A DNA stretch of 64,000 bases, taken from Propionispora hippei DSM 15287. GTDB lineage: Bacteria > Bacillota > Negativicutes > Propionisporales > Propionisporaceae. Numbering within the stretch: the stretch's first letter is position 1; each line of letters opens with the position of its first letter. The notes below the pieces were generated by a model that had not been told where the DNA came from, made no database searches, and saw only the letters and a program-made list of their open reading frames with translations. The translations under genes were made by a program, and so were the position numbers. Location: assembly GCF_900141835.1 (NCBI RefSeq), contig NZ_FQZD01000009.1:62001-126000 (forward strand), read 5' to 3'. Positions 18,595 through 28,233 of the stretch are shown in pieces.

Positions 18595-18906
18595 TCACTT
18601 CCATAAATCTTTTTCAAGGGGTGCAATAACCGAATGGGCAACTCCCTCCCGTGGCCGTGCCATCCAATTGGCAACCGTATCGCGCCACTTTAGATAATGG
18701 TCCGTTTTCTTATGCGCTGCTGCCGATTCTTCTGTTAAATAGGCTTCATACAAAAAAAATCTTGTTTCATCCGCATTGCATTGAAGTACATCAAAACGCA
18801 GGTTGCCTTCCTCTTTAATAGAGTTTTTGTGATTTTCCAATGTAGCTTCGATAAATTCAGCGATGAATTCTTTCTTTACATAAACAGTAACACAAGTAAC
18901 AATCAT
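18595..18906 (-). CDS. Antibiotic biosynthesis monooxygenase (ABM/LsrG-like) family protein
   Basis: A 103-residue ferredoxin-like dimeric alpha/beta-barrel protein: MIVTCVTVYVKKEFIAEFIEATLENHKNSIKEEGNLRFDVLQ, then FFLYEAYLTEESAAAHKKTDHYLKW. The HxxTxHYxxW segment and the EEGNLRFDVLQ strand are typical of YgiN and of LsrG, an isomerase in autoinducer-2 breakdown. No lsr genes lie nearby, so a quinol or small-molecule monooxygenase role is equally possible. The start is chosen at the ATG after AAGAGAGGGATCTAT; a longer frame upstream has no family similarity. Confidence 0.85.
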   Translation of the reverse strand: MIVTCVTVYVKKEFIAEFIEATLENHKNSIKEEGNLRFDVLQCNADETRFFLYEAYLTEESAAAHKKTDHYLKWRDTVANWMARPREGVAHSVIAPLEKDLWK

Positions 18907-19041
18907 ATAGATCCCTCTCTTATTCAAATTTATTGATGTAAGCCTTCTATGGACGGTTTTTCCTATTTTGAAAACCACTTTTCACCTTTGAGAAATTATT
19001 TGAATTTCTCAAAGAAACATGTCCCTGTCTCCCCATATAAA

Positions 19042-19671
19042 GGGGATGGTACTGTTGAGTCCGATCATTTCTCGCTTAGATAATCTCTTGCCAAAATTGT
19101 ATAGCGATATTATACTTCCTGCCTTCCGGTGACTCGAACAGACTTCCCTATAATTTCTCAGCGAGACAGCGCCGCCCGCTTCTTATTGATGTCAAGCTAT
19201 AACTATGCTTAATCATCTGCGCCAATTCTTCCTTAGACACATCGCCATTAACTCTCACGGTATTCCAATGACTTTTATTCATGTGAAAGCCAGGAAAAAC
19301 ATCTTTCTTCAGTTCCCTTATCTCTTCTATGTACTGAGGCTCGCATTTTACATTAATATATAATTGACTCTCACGCTCAAAAATTAAAGCAAAAATCTTT
19401 TTATTTTCTTTATGTCTTATGGTAGTCCATAAGATGTCAGACTGCCTTTTATTGAAAGGATAGTCTTCATAAACGTCATTGAATTTCAAACACAAAAAAA
19501 TAAGCTGCTTACGCGTCATATATCTTTGCCCCTTTAAAAGCTCTAATGGCTATAAGCATAGCAATGAGATAAGAAATATGAATTGGCCTAACTTTAGACG
19601 AACTTTTCATTCCTGCTTATCTCAAGTATATTCTAACTCGCATTATACTTTAAATCAACAGTACCGTCCCC
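19042..19671. repeat. 17-bp inverted repeats flanking a single gene
   Basis: GGGGATGGTACTGTTGA at 19042-19058 and its inverted partner TCAACAGTACCGTCCCC at 19655-19671 differ at one base and point inwards around one complete gene (19148-19519). The left copy is preceded by a small CCCC-ATATAAA-GGGG hairpin. The arrangement resembles a mobile unit of about 630 bp without transposase, or two extragenic palindrome-type repeats in opposite orientation. Confidence 0.6.
19148..19519 (-). CDS. MmcQ/YjbR family DNA-binding-like protein
   Basis: A 123-residue protein of the CyaY-like YjbR fold: the opening FCLKFNDVYEDYPFNKRQSDILWTTIRHKENKKIFAL, the middle YINVKCEPQYIEEIRE, and the characteristic HMNKSHWNTVRVNGDVSKEELAQMIKHSYSLT near the end. 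The length is normal. The family is named DNA-binding from its structure; the biological role is poorly known. AAGGGG precedes the ATG. The gene is bounded by 17-bp inverted repeats at 19042 and 19655, which may mean it was acquired as a small mobile unit. Confidence 0.9.
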   Translation of the reverse strand: MTRKQLIFLCLKFNDVYEDYPFNKRQSDILWTTIRHKENKKIFALIFERESQLYINVKCEPQYIEEIRELKKDVFPGFHMNKSHWNTVRVNGDVSKEELAQMIKHSYSLTSIRSGRRCLAEKL

Positions 19672-19805
19672 CATAGCCTTTCTGACGGCTGACCTCGTTT
19701 TATTCCTATAATATCTTGAATATTACTGCAACAGCACTCCCCAGAGGGATAGAAAAATGATTACAACAAATGCTATTAAGACTATCCTTTAGGAGGCTAA
19801 ATAAA

Positions 19806-20189
19806 ATGCCAAAAGAACAAACAATCATTTCCACCTTCCCTTCCATGACTAAAGCAGAAGCGGCAAAAACAGCTTTGGCAAATGCCGGACTAACCGACAG
19901 TTCCATCAAACGCTCCAGCCGGTATGGCGTATCTACCGACGACGAGATGGACAGCGCCATATCCAGTGCCGAAACATTAACGGGCCTCACCTTGTTTTCG
20001 GCCAACACTTCAAAAGAATCCAAAACAGTTGAACGCGTGCTCATGGGCGCCGACCCCTCTGTAAGCGGCTTTAGCATGAGCGGAAACCCATTAGCCGGAG
20101 GGCATGCCTTTACTCTTGTTGTTTTTGTCCCGCCTAATCGTGTGGAAGAGGCGGTAACTATCATCAAACAAAATGGCGGCGAAGTATAG
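19806..20189 (+). CDS. YflT-like general stress fold protein
   Basis: A 127-residue soluble protein. The start MPKEQTIISTFPSMTKAEAAKTALANAGL and the end HAFTLVVFVPPNRVEEAVTIIKQNGGEV look like two halves of the small beta-alpha-beta module of the general stress protein 17M/YflT type, with a glycine- and serine-rich middle (SVSGFSMSGNPLAGG). Assignment is by pattern only. The site TTAGGAGGCTAAATAAA decides the ATG at 19806 over a frame that begins earlier. It has no same-strand neighbours. Confidence 0.55.
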   Translation: MPKEQTIISTFPSMTKAEAAKTALANAGLTDSSIKRSSRYGVSTDDEMDSAISSAETLTGLTLFSANTSKESKTVERVLMGADPSVSGFSMSGNPLAGGHAFTLVVFVPPNRVEEAVTIIKQNGGEV

Positions 20190-20214
20190 CCGCCATTTCG
20201 ATAGTTAAATTGGG

Positions 20215-20336
20215 ATACGCGAAAACATCCTCAGTTCTCTTTTTCACTTCACGTGTACCGTTATTCATTGTGATAACCGCTTTGCCTGTGTCCTGCTGAA
20301 TTTCTTGAATTAGTTCAACAATTTCTTTATCGCGTT
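20215..20336 (-). pseudogene. Chemoreceptor signalling-domain fragment
   Basis: On the minus strand, overlapping the methyltransferase stop, an open stretch of about 38 codons reads DKEIVELIQEIQQDTGKAVITMNNGTREVKKRTEDVF. This matches the segment that follows the tip of chemoreceptors (compare [33 protein letters not shown] in the gene at 8385). It has no start, no flanking receptor sequence and no membrane parts, so it is a relic whose other parts were lost. Confidence 0.75.
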
Positions 20337-21064
20337 TCTTTTCTCACTGCCTTAATTAACAGCATCATCGGACGACGCATTTCATCCGCCATGCCCGGAA
20401 GGTTCATCATGTCGACGCTTGGCATCGCGTCTTCCACTACTTCCAGCCGAAATCCGGTACTTATGAGTCCCATTAAAATTTGCGTCAGTGTGTGATGCTG
20501 TTTCGTGACATCCTGTCCAAGAAAATGCGTAATACGCTCTCCGGGATAGAAGTAGTTGTCCACAGGCCAATATTGCGGTTTTCCGTCCGAATCATAAATC
20601 CAATCCTGATTCACACCTGCCGTAAAAATAGGATGTTCCATGTTGAGAAGAAAAACGCCATTTTTCTTTAGCGTCAGGTATACCTTTCTAAAAATTGCGC
20701 CAATGTCTGCAATATAGTGAAGCACCAGATTAGAAGTCACACAGTCATGGGAATTGGCCGGATAGTCATAGTCCTCCACGCCACAAACCCGGTAGGTGAT
20801 TTTAGGGTCGTTGTTTTTTTCTTTTGCTGCATTGATCATTTTTTCACTCAGGTCGATACCCAGCACCCGCTTTGCACCACATTCAGCAGCGTATTTGCAG
20901 TGCCAGCCGTAACCACACCCCAGATCCAGTACGCTTTTGCCGCTTAAATCCGGAAACAAAGCTCTGAACTGGCGCCATTCTCCTGCACTGGATAAGCCTT
21001 GCTGACTTCGTAACATTTTCGCATATTGATCAAAAAATTGTTTATCATCATATGTGTTTTTCAT
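20327..21064 (-). CDS. Class I SAM-dependent methyltransferase
   Basis: A 245-residue methyltransferase of the UbiE/Methyltransf_11 type. Motif I is VLDLGCGYGWHCKYAAECG (about 45-62), the acidic ribose-binding position is GIDLS (about 70), and the post-motif VTSNLVLHYIADIGAIFRKVYLTLKKNGVFLLNMEHPIF is typical. The substrate is unknown. AAAGGTGA precedes the ATG. The final codons overlap the chemoreceptor relic at 20215-20336, so the original 3' context of this gene has been rearranged. Confidence 0.9.
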   Translation of the reverse strand: MKNTYDDKQFFDQYAKMLRSQQGLSSAGEWRQFRALFPDLSGKSVLDLGCGYGWHCKYAAECGAKRVLGIDLSEKMINAAKEKNNDPKITYRVCGVEDYDYPANSHDCVTSNLVLHYIADIGAIFRKVYLTLKKNGVFLLNMEHPIFTAGVNQDWIYDSDGKPQYWPVDNYFYPGERITHFLGQDVTKQHHTLTQILMGLISTGFRLEVVEDAMPSVDMMNLPGMADEMRRPMMLLIKAVRKETR

Positions 21065-21233
21065 AGATTCACCTTTTTTCCGTCAGTCATATAAATGAAA
21101 ATTTGAAAGCCGAAGATTAAGTTTTTTCTCATGAATCAATGTTTAAGCCTGTCTATCATAAAAATTAGTTCCACTGTTAAAACATTTTTATACAGTCTGA
21201 CGTCCCCGGCTCCTCCCCAGGCAACCTCTATTA

Positions 21234-22436
21234 TTATGGTTGCAGCAATTGTTGTTTCCCCTTTGCTATTTCCACACTTCTTTTAATTAACAAAATGGCT
21301 AATGTAGTTATAGCCATGCACAGAGCCACACTAAAATATGAATAGTAAACACCTATTACATCGTTTGCTATACCCATTACCATATTTACAACCATCGCGA
21401 TGAGTGTTCCGCACATTAAAATTAACCCTGTTGCATAGGATGCTGCGTCTTTAAAAACCTCATGGGCAGTCGTGATTATAGTCGGGTATATAATAGAATA
21501 AAACAATCCGGCCAGCGCGAATATCATTAGCCCTGCCTCCCCCAGTACAATACCCACCGTAGATAACAAGAACGCAAAGCCGCCATAGATTAGCATACTT
21601 CGAAAGGTGCCTAACCGATCGACAATAAATCCGCCAAATAACCTTCCTACTGTTTCAAATCCAAAGAACAGCGCCGCGTAAAGGGCCCTTTTATCGGCAT
21701 CCAACTTAAATTCCTCGCCCATATAATTAACAAACCAGTTGCCAATACCATATTCCGAACCTAAATAAAATCCTAACGCAACTATATAAAGATAAAGCAT
21801 TTTGTTTTTAAACAAATCGGCCTTTTTATAAGTCACCATTTTACTTTTGGGCGTATAGGGTATTTTAATTAGCAGCAAATATACGAATAATATCACACAA
21901 CAGATCAGCATAAAAACATAAAACTTGGGCCAAAGTATACCCTTAGCCAACAGATTACCTACCGTTTTTTGTATCGTCGTATTACTAACTCCATAGGAAA
22001 AATTCACGAAATTCATCAGAACAGCTGTGGATGTAACCGTAAGGATTGGCCCTAATGTGTTAACGCCCACATTGAACATCGCCATGCCAATATTTAAACC
22101 AAATAAACCAATAACTAACATTGCATAGGTTTTAAATGAAATTAAGAGTACCAAGGAAACAATTCCTGTAATGAAACCAAGGGATATGACCTTTTTGTAC
22201 CCCAGTTTTTCTATAAGAATGCCGCCAACATATTGAAAAATTGCATAGGCCAGCAGGCTGGCTGTTAGAATATAGCCAATCTGCGTATTATTTACGCCAA
22301 AATCATCTTTAAAAAACGGTACAAATATGCCTTTAAAGTTATCACTCATAGCAACTATGACATACATCAAAACTAATAAAACTATAATTGGTACATTGCT
22401 AAATCTTCCGGCCTGAAGCTTTTCATTTTTATTCAT
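21234..22436 (-). CDS. Major facilitator superfamily transporter
   Basis: A 400-residue membrane protein with about 12 hydrophobic segments. The opening MSDNFKGIFVPFFKDDFGVNNTQIGYILTASLLAYAIFQYVGGILIEKLGYKKV contains the loop 2-3 motif (GxLxDRxGYKK form), and GRLFGGFIVDRLGTFR is the repeat in the second half. It resembles fucose/sugar-type permeases (FucP/LacY-like), but the substrate is not evident. It lies downstream of the double-ATPase activator gene on the same strand, with a terminator-like hairpin in between, so it may be transcribed separately. Codon use is AT-rich. Confidence 0.88.
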   Translation of the reverse strand: MNKNEKLQAGRFSNVPIIVLLVLMYVIVAMSDNFKGIFVPFFKDDFGVNNTQIGYILTASLLAYAIFQYVGGILIEKLGYKKVISLGFITGIVSLVLLISFKTYAMLVIGLFGLNIGMAMFNVGVNTLGPILTVTSTAVLMNFVNFSYGVSNTTIQKTVGNLLAKGILWPKFYVFMLICCVILFVYLLLIKIPYTPKSKMVTYKKADLFKNKMLYLYIVALGFYLGSEYGIGNWFVNYMGEEFKLDADKRALYAALFFGFETVGRLFGGFIVDRLGTFRSMLIYGGFAFLLSTVGIVLGEAGLMIFALAGLFYSIIYPTIITTAHEVFKDAASYATGLILMCGTLIAMVVNMVMGIANDVIGVYYSYFSVALCMAITTLAILLIKRSVEIAKGKQQLLQP

Positions 22437-22552
22437 TTCATTTTCTCCTGCAATTATTGCTCTCGAGACTTTAAAGGGCGATTTATAATTATTTTACCAC
22501 TAGCCTTTTGGTGTAAGAAATCCTGCTATTTTACTACTTATTCCATAAATAA

Positions 22553-22603
22553 AAAGAGAACTCCTTCCCAGTTTTTGTTAACTGCGAAGGAACTCTCCTT
22601 TTC
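22553..22603 (-). terminator. Intrinsic terminator after the dehydratase-activator gene
   Basis: On the minus strand AGAGTTCCTTCGCAGTT / AACTGGGAAGGAGTTCTCT forms a long stem followed by TTTTTATTT. It ends the transcript of the gene at 22666-26553. Confidence 0.8.
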
Positions 22604-22665
22604 TCTATACCTAACATTCTTCCTTTAATGCCAAATGTATAAAATCCTCGCTGTTTTATTCAGTT

Positions 22666-25600
22666 TTATATATAGTGTATAAAAGTATCCAGTACTTCTT
22701 TATTGTTGCTGTGACTGGACCCATCGAAGGACAAGTCAAGTACAGGATGGCTTAGCTCTTTCGCAGCTCTGCTCCTCAGCATTTTTTGTATGGTAGCCGT
22801 GTTTTCATACATGGAACTCACCATTAAAATACCATGGATCGCTTCAGGGCAGCGAAATAGCTTAGCAAATCTATATCGCCCACCACCACCGGCATACAGG
22901 TCTAATTTTTTATCAGCCTGCTTCACTAGTCCATCAAAATCCTTATCAAAGGGATTATACTCCGCTAAGGCATTGCCAATTTCCTTTAGAAGCGCTTTTA
23001 TTTCCTCTAGGTTTATTTTATATTGTGTGTCACTCTTAGGCGCTTTACGGAAATGATCATGCCAGGTAAACAGGAGTTGTTCCGCTAAAGGCTGATACCA
23101 TAGCCTATGCTTGGTTTCCAACGCTTCTAATTGGAAACTATTTAAATAGCCATTAAATATGACACTTCCTTCGCCAAGTACGTAAAGCTGCTTATCATGC
23201 TGCTTCTCCTTGAGCCCACTGTAAATCTCCCTGGCTAAGGCAACAAGATTTTGTTCGCTTAGTCCGCCAGTTTTCATCAGGTCAAGTCCTTTTAGCAGCA
23301 TTTTGTCCCGATCTTCTTTAGCGGCGATCATCACCAGATCGGCCAGGATTACCCCCAAGGCAAAAGTAAAACCATACTCCTTACTTTGCAATAGATCTTC
23401 GATAAAGGGAGAAATCACTTCTGCCTGATAGCCTGCGGCTTTTAATTTTTCACTCATTATTTTTCCGTATTGACCATATACCTCGCTGCCTTCACTTTGC
23501 GGCAGCCAGAGTTTTGCACTCTTTTCTCCCGTATTTTGCAAGTGATAAAAGACATCGCCTAACAAAGAAAATAGCGATACATATTCTTTAGACTTAGTAA
23601 ACTGTTTGCCGACTTCTAATGATTTTTGGGTAGACGCCGGTAAAACTTCTGTGGCAATTCCCTTACTTGCAAACCATTCGCCTAGGACCTGACTATAAGG
23701 ATACAGATTCGGCAGGACCAGTTTGTCCGCTTCGTTTCTGCCAGAGTTCGCTTTCTTCGCTGCGCCTTCTGGGGCTGCTGTTTTTCCGTCATAATTATCC
23801 AAACTATTAATGAACGCTTCCAAGCGGGTAATTACACCAACACTGGAGGAATGTTCATCTACCTCAATATGCAAATACGGTTTGCCCTGCATTTCGGCGG
23901 TAAAATAATGGCTTAATACGGTATCCGGGCCGCAACCATGGTTGGTAATATAAATGGGATACAGATTAGGCATATCCCTTACGAGCTTTGCCCCCGCCAA
24001 AATATGTTGTCCAAAGGGCCAATACATATTGGGATAATCCGCCGATACGTCATAATCATAGGCGGAAATATTCGCGAGGGTTAGCACTTTATAGCCCATC
24101 TTGATTAGTTGCTGGGGAATCTTCATATTGAGTATCGGGTCCGCCGCATTATAGGTTCGCGTTATGATGATAAATGCTTTTTCTTCCTTTTGCAAACTCT
24201 CTGCTACCCTTTGATTTAACGCTTCCACATCACGGCTGTATTCTTTCATCCTCGCCATGCCTTTCATAATGGCAAAGGCCATCTGGGCCTTGTTTTTCCC
24301 CAGTTCTCTTCCCATAGCTAACAAGGTCTTCATCATATACACTTTACCAAATTTAAAAGAAAGCGCCGGCGCTAATAATTTTACGCCTCTCTCGGCTAGG
24401 TTCATTACATGAGAAATCAACTTCGAGGTACTTTGCATGTATACGCAGGCATAGTCCTCACGGCTTTTAGAAACATCATGTTTCATCGTATACAAACTGG
24501 GCAGAAAGATATAATCCACCCCTTGCTTCAATAAGGAAGCAACGTGACCATTAATGAGTTTTATGGGATAACAAGTTTCATCCAGTGAATACTCCTGACT
24601 CAAAGCCACGATGTCCTCATCCGTTGCCTTCGACAGGATTACATTAAACCCTAATGTCTTGAATACTTCATGAAACAGGGGAAACAATTTGTGCAAAAAC
24701 AATACGCGAGGAATGCCGATGGTCAGTTTCGTCTTATCGATAGCACCGGTATAATTTTTTAAAAACAAGCTTTCCATTTCCTGCAAAATGTTGCAGGGAG
24801 CGGATGAATCGCTATGTTTATCTCTGCTCACAGTCTGGGTATCCTGCATCATTTTTTCTTGCAGCAAAAGGGCCGCTCCTAAAGCCCCTGTGACACTAAA
24901 AAATGGAGGTATAAGGACATCTTTTTTTAGTACCGCCCGAAATGCATTAACCACGGCTTGATTATAAGCAATGCCGCCTTGCAAAAATATTTTATTACCA
25001 ATAGATAGGGTGCCCACGACACGGTTTAAATAATTATTGACAATAGAATAGGCCAGGCCGGCGGCAATATCGTTCTTACTCTCATTTTGCGCTAACGCTT
25101 TAGCGGTATTTCCTTCAATAAAAACGGTGCACCGGTCACCTAGATCTAAGGGATTTTCACTTTTTAGCGCTAACTGGGAAAAGTCTTCAATAGGTATAGC
25201 TAATTTTTTCGCCTGTTCTTCAATAAATGATCCTGTTCCGGCGGCACATATTTTATTCATCTCGAAATCTACAACCATACCATTTTGCAGACGAATATAC
25301 TTAGAATCTTGCCCGCCGATTTCAAAGATGGTATCCACCTCAGGATCAGTCGCAACTGCGCCTTTGGCCTGGGCAGTAATTTCATCAACAATGATGTCCG
25401 CCCCCAACTCATTACCAATCAGATAGCGGCCTGACCCCGTTGTCCCAATTCCCTTTATCCTGAGCTGGTGTTTAAATTGTTCCGCTAGCTCAGCAATTCC
25501 GTCGTTAACCACTTGGCGAGGCTTTCCCTTCGTACGCAAGTATCGATAGGCAATGACCTTTTTCTCCTGATCAATCAATACCAGATTGGTACTGGTAGAG

Positions 25601-26553
25601 CCAATGTCAATTCCCAAGTAGCCTTCCTGGATGCTTTCCGCACTGTGGCAGGTATGTTTGTTACTGCTTTCATTTTGACCAAATGGATACAATGCGGGAT
25701 AACCGTTAGTTTCTTTTTTATCCTGCTGAGCAGGGCCGGCTGCAGCCTTGAGTCCCGCCACGGTCACAGTCATTTGCTGCTCTTTGGCCAAAAGCGCTGC
25801 CCCGAAAGCAATCATCTTATCAAACTGCGCGGGTATAATAATATCCTTATCTTCTAACTGAAATATTGCTTTTAACGCGGTGATAACGCCTTTATTGTGC
25901 ACCACTCCACCGGTTAGCATGACCGGAGGGGTAAGCGCTTCCTTCTGGACTACATTGGCCTTAAAATTTCGCACCAGGGCGTAAGCCAGCCCCAGCAATA
26001 TATCTTCGGTTTTCACGCCTTCCTGCTGATGGTGAATCATATCTGTTTTGGAAAATACACTGCAGCGCCCCGCTATCCGGGGAATGTTTGTTGCCTTCTT
26101 TACATAGTCGGAGTACTCATACAAACTAATCCCTAACCGCGAAACCTGTTCCTCCAGGAAAGAACCTGTTCCCGCCGAACAGCTTGAATTCATCGAAAAC
26201 TTGATATGGGCTTTATCTCCGGCGGAAACATTGGTAACACACTTTGCTTTTTGGGCCCCAAGTTCAATAATAGTGCGCAAAGAAGAATCGCTGGCAAAGG
26301 CCCCTTCAATTAAAGCTGTCACTTCATTAACAATATATTGTTTCAAATTAGGCAGGCGCTCTGCTTGTTCGCCGGCAATACCAAAATAACATTCTCTGAG
26401 GTTATACTCTTTTTCTATTTTGGTCAGCAAATTACTAAATGCAGCGTCCATATTCCCTCGATGAAACAAATACCCACTATCAATTTCAGCGGTTTCTTTT
26501 AAAATGATATATTTAAATGTAGCATAACCTATATCTATACCGATATGATACAT
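22666..26553 (-). CDS. Large double-ATPase 2-hydroxyacyl-CoA dehydratase activator-related protein
   Basis: A 1295-residue soluble protein of the BcrAD/BadFG (HgdC-like) type. Two ASKHA ATPase domains are visible: about 1-255 (HIGIDIGYATFKYIIL; SCSAGTGSFLEEQ; GRCSVFSKTD) and about 315-565 (LGIDIGSTSTNLVLID; KICAAGTGSFIEEQ; GDRCTVFIEGN). Each holds the two cysteines that in HgdC bind the shared [4Fe-4S] cluster. A DUF2229-like part (about 620-850, TIGIPRVLFLHKLFPLFHEV) and a HgdB-like C-terminal part follow. Such fusions are common in anaerobic Firmicutes; the known relatives drive an electron at low potential into a dehydratase or reductase, but the partner of the giant form is unknown. AGGGAGTG precedes the ATG. 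Confidence 0.92.
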   Translation of the reverse strand: MYHIGIDIGYATFKYIILKETAEIDSGYLFHRGNMDAAFSNLLTKIEKEYNLRECYFGIAGEQAERLPNLKQYIVNEVTALIEGAFASDSSLRTIIELGAQKAKCVTNVSAGDKAHIKFSMNSSCSAGTGSFLEEQVSRLGISLYEYSDYVKKATNIPRIAGRCSVFSKTDMIHHQQEGVKTEDILLGLAYALVRNFKANVVQKEALTPPVMLTGGVVHNKGVITALKAIFQLEDKDIIIPAQFDKMIAFGAALLAKEQQMTVTVAGLKAAAGPAQQDKKETNGYPALYPFGQNESSNKHTCHSAESIQEGYLGIDIGSTSTNLVLIDQEKKVIAYRYLRTKGKPRQVVNDGIAELAEQFKHQLRIKGIGTTGSGRYLIGNELGADIIVDEITAQAKGAVATDPEVDTIFEIGGQDSKYIRLQNGMVVDFEMNKICAAGTGSFIEEQAKKLAIPIEDFSQLALKSENPLDLGDRCTVFIEGNTAKALAQNESKNDIAAGLAYSIVNNYLNRVVGTLSIGNKIFLQGGIAYNQAVVNAFRAVLKKDVLIPPFFSVTGALGAALLLQEKMMQDTQTVSRDKHSDSSAPCNILQEMESLFLKNYTGAIDKTKLTIGIPRVLFLHKLFPLFHEVFKTLGFNVILSKATDEDIVALSQEYSLDETCYPIKLINGHVASLLKQGVDYIFLPSLYTMKHDVSKSREDYACVYMQSTSKLISHVMNLAERGVKLLAPALSFKFGKVYMMKTLLAMGRELGKNKAQMAFAIMKGMARMKEYSRDVEALNQRVAESLQKEEKAFIIITRTYNAADPILNMKIPQQLIKMGYKVLTLANISAYDYDVSADYPNMYWPFGQHILAGAKLVRDMPNLYPIYITNHGCGPDTVLSHYFTAEMQGKPYLHIEVDEHSSSVGVITRLEAFINSLDNYDGKTAAPEGAAKKANSGRNEADKLVLPNLYPYSQVLGEWFASKGIATEVLPASTQKSLEVGKQFTKSKEYVSLFSLLGDVFYHLQNTGEKSAKLWLPQSEGSEVYGQYGKIMSEKLKAAGYQAEVISPFIEDLLQSKEYGFTFALGVILADLVMIAAKEDRDKMLLKGLDLMKTGGLSEQNLVALAREIYSGLKEKQHDKQLYVLGEGSVIFNGYLNSFQLEALETKHRLWYQPLAEQLLFTWHDHFRKAPKSDTQYKINLEEIKALLKEIGNALAEYNPFDKDFDGLVKQADKKLDLYAGGGGRYRFAKLFRCPEAIHGILMVSSMYENTATIQKMLRSRAAKELSHPVLDLSFDGSSHSNNKEVLDTFIHYI

Positions 26554-26687
26554 ATTCGCTCACACTCCCTGATAACAGTAGAACTGCTGTATTAACTAGC
26601 TTCTCGCTTTAATTTATAATGCAATCATACTATTTCTGTCGCTAAAAAGAAGTGATCTATATCAAAGGCCGCATGATTATACAAAAA

Positions 26688-26920
26688 CAGACCATAACCT
26701 ACCATTGGTAAGTTACGGTCTGTCTGGTTAGGAGACTTATAGTTTTTAGTTTTGCCATTGCCAGGGGTATGGGCTCCCCGCCTGATCTTAAACACCGTTA
26801 GATTTGCTCTGTCAACAGCAGGTGGATCATGGGATAGATAAATCTCACTTTGGAAAAGGACAATCGCTCGTTAGTCTTATGTTATCGACTAGACCAAAAG
26901 CCCAGCCAAATGGCGAAGGT
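26688..26920 (-). pseudogene. Degenerate rlmH 3' end plus terminator (module 4, most distal)
   Basis: Minus strand 26920 to 26754 aligns along its length with the last ~165 bp of rlmH at 33445: it keeps TTTCGCCAT at the front, GATAACATAAG, TTGTCCTTTTCCAAA, TGATCCNCCTGCT and GTTTAAGATCAG, with indels and stops. After the former stop region comes a hairpin terminator (CAGACCGTAACTTACC / GGTAGGTTATGGTCTG then TTTTT) at 26688-26722, as behind the real gene. The remaining 26921-27340 holds a hairpin at about 27161-27195, probably the terminator of the DUF1189 gene, and nothing else recognised. Confidence 0.85.
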
Positions 26921-27340
26921 AAGTACAACAGTATATTCCATCCAAATTTGTCCACTTGCATAATTAACCTGCCTGTCCCTGAACTCCTACTGATTTAAAC
27001 AATAAAGATACCCTTGAAGTAACGTCTTGATTTTTACTATTAAAGCCATCAATCATTAGCGAGAGCGAGTCGTTAAATTTGTATAGCTACATTTCTACTT
27101 ATTATATTCTGTGAATTGAATGGGCCGTCCCATTAATACAGAGTATTGCAGACTAGAAAATATAATTCCAGATGACCGCAAAAAGCTCATCTGGAATTGC
27201 ATTGGAAAGCATTGTTATACTAGACTTTAAATGCTTAAAGCTGAGTCCGCCCGTTTGTAATAATGAACGATCTTCCCTGTTCATTACATACTTGTCCTAT
27301 AGGGCATTAAAATCCACTTTCGACATCGGCACTGCACTTT

Positions 27341-28126
27341 CTATGACAACTGAACATCTACTCCAATATTATTTTTATTCTTCACTGTTATTAATACTTT
27401 TACGACATATCCAATAGAAATTGCATAAAAAAGGACTCTAAACAACGGTACATTAATTTCAGTAATATTTTTTACCATTTCCAAAAATAACGGCATGGTC
27501 AAAACATAAATACCAATTTTATAAAGATCGCTAAAGTCGATCTGACAATGCATAATCTTACTGGCGATCCATCCACAAATACTCACAAGTAATGCAGCAC
27601 CTAAATTAGCTATAATACCAAATATAAGCAGACCGAGTACTATAGGAATATTAGCCCATTTTATCCATGGCATAGCTTTCACTGCATCTGCTTTTGTAAA
27701 TGTAAGATTTTTCACGGTACTCAAATCATAAGATTGGGTTTCCAATGAGTTTTTCTTATTAACAATTTTACTTTTACCAATAAAAACGCCTTTATCGTAG
27801 TCTTTTAAAATGCCTTCATCACTTTTTCCACTCGTATCGACAATAAATAGTGTTTTATTGGCTTTACTGATTACATATGGCATGGGAGCCTTTACCATCA
27901 TCTCTCCATTCGAAAATATGAAATCTGGCGACTTGTTTTGAAACTCCTTGCCTAGCGAATCTACCATACCATTCCACACGAATGATACTCGTATTCCATA
28001 TAAAGTACTTGTAATTAAAGTAAGTAATATTAAATATGTTACCGCTTTACCTTTTGACTGTTTAATAAAATTCAAATAATAATCTGGCTTCATTACACTA
28101 CCAACTAATTGTTCCCAAAAGCTCAT
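27341..28126 (-). CDS. DUF1189 family membrane protein
   Basis: A 261-residue protein with an N-terminal membrane segment (AVTYLILLTLITSTLYGI, about 30-45), an exported region (about 50-165), and three or four membrane segments at the end (IPIVLGLLIFGIIANLGAALLVSICGWIA; IYVLTMPLFLEMV; FRVLFYAISIGYVVKVLI). This is the DUF1189 layout; function unknown. A TTG at 28150 exists, but AGGGGGATT placed ahead of the ATG at 28126 (MSFWEQLVGSVMKPDYY) decides the start. It is the only gene between two rlmH-end modules and is AT-rich. Confidence 0.85.
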   Translation of the reverse strand: MSFWEQLVGSVMKPDYYLNFIKQSKGKAVTYLILLTLITSTLYGIRVSFVWNGMVDSLGKEFQNKSPDFIFSNGEMMVKAPMPYVISKANKTLFIVDTSGKSDEGILKDYDKGVFIGKSKIVNKKNSLETQSYDLSTVKNLTFTKADAVKAMPWIKWANIPIVLGLLIFGIIANLGAALLVSICGWIASKIMHCQIDFSDLYKIGIYVLTMPLFLEMVKNITEINVPLFRVLFYAISIGYVVKVLITVKNKNNIGVDVQLS

Positions 28127-28233
28127 TTTAGCTGTAATCCCCCTAAGCAAATATTACTGTAAATCCCTGGTCAATATTTTTCATATAAGGAAACTGCAAC
28201 GGATTTGACATTCTAATTAATTCCATTAAAAGA

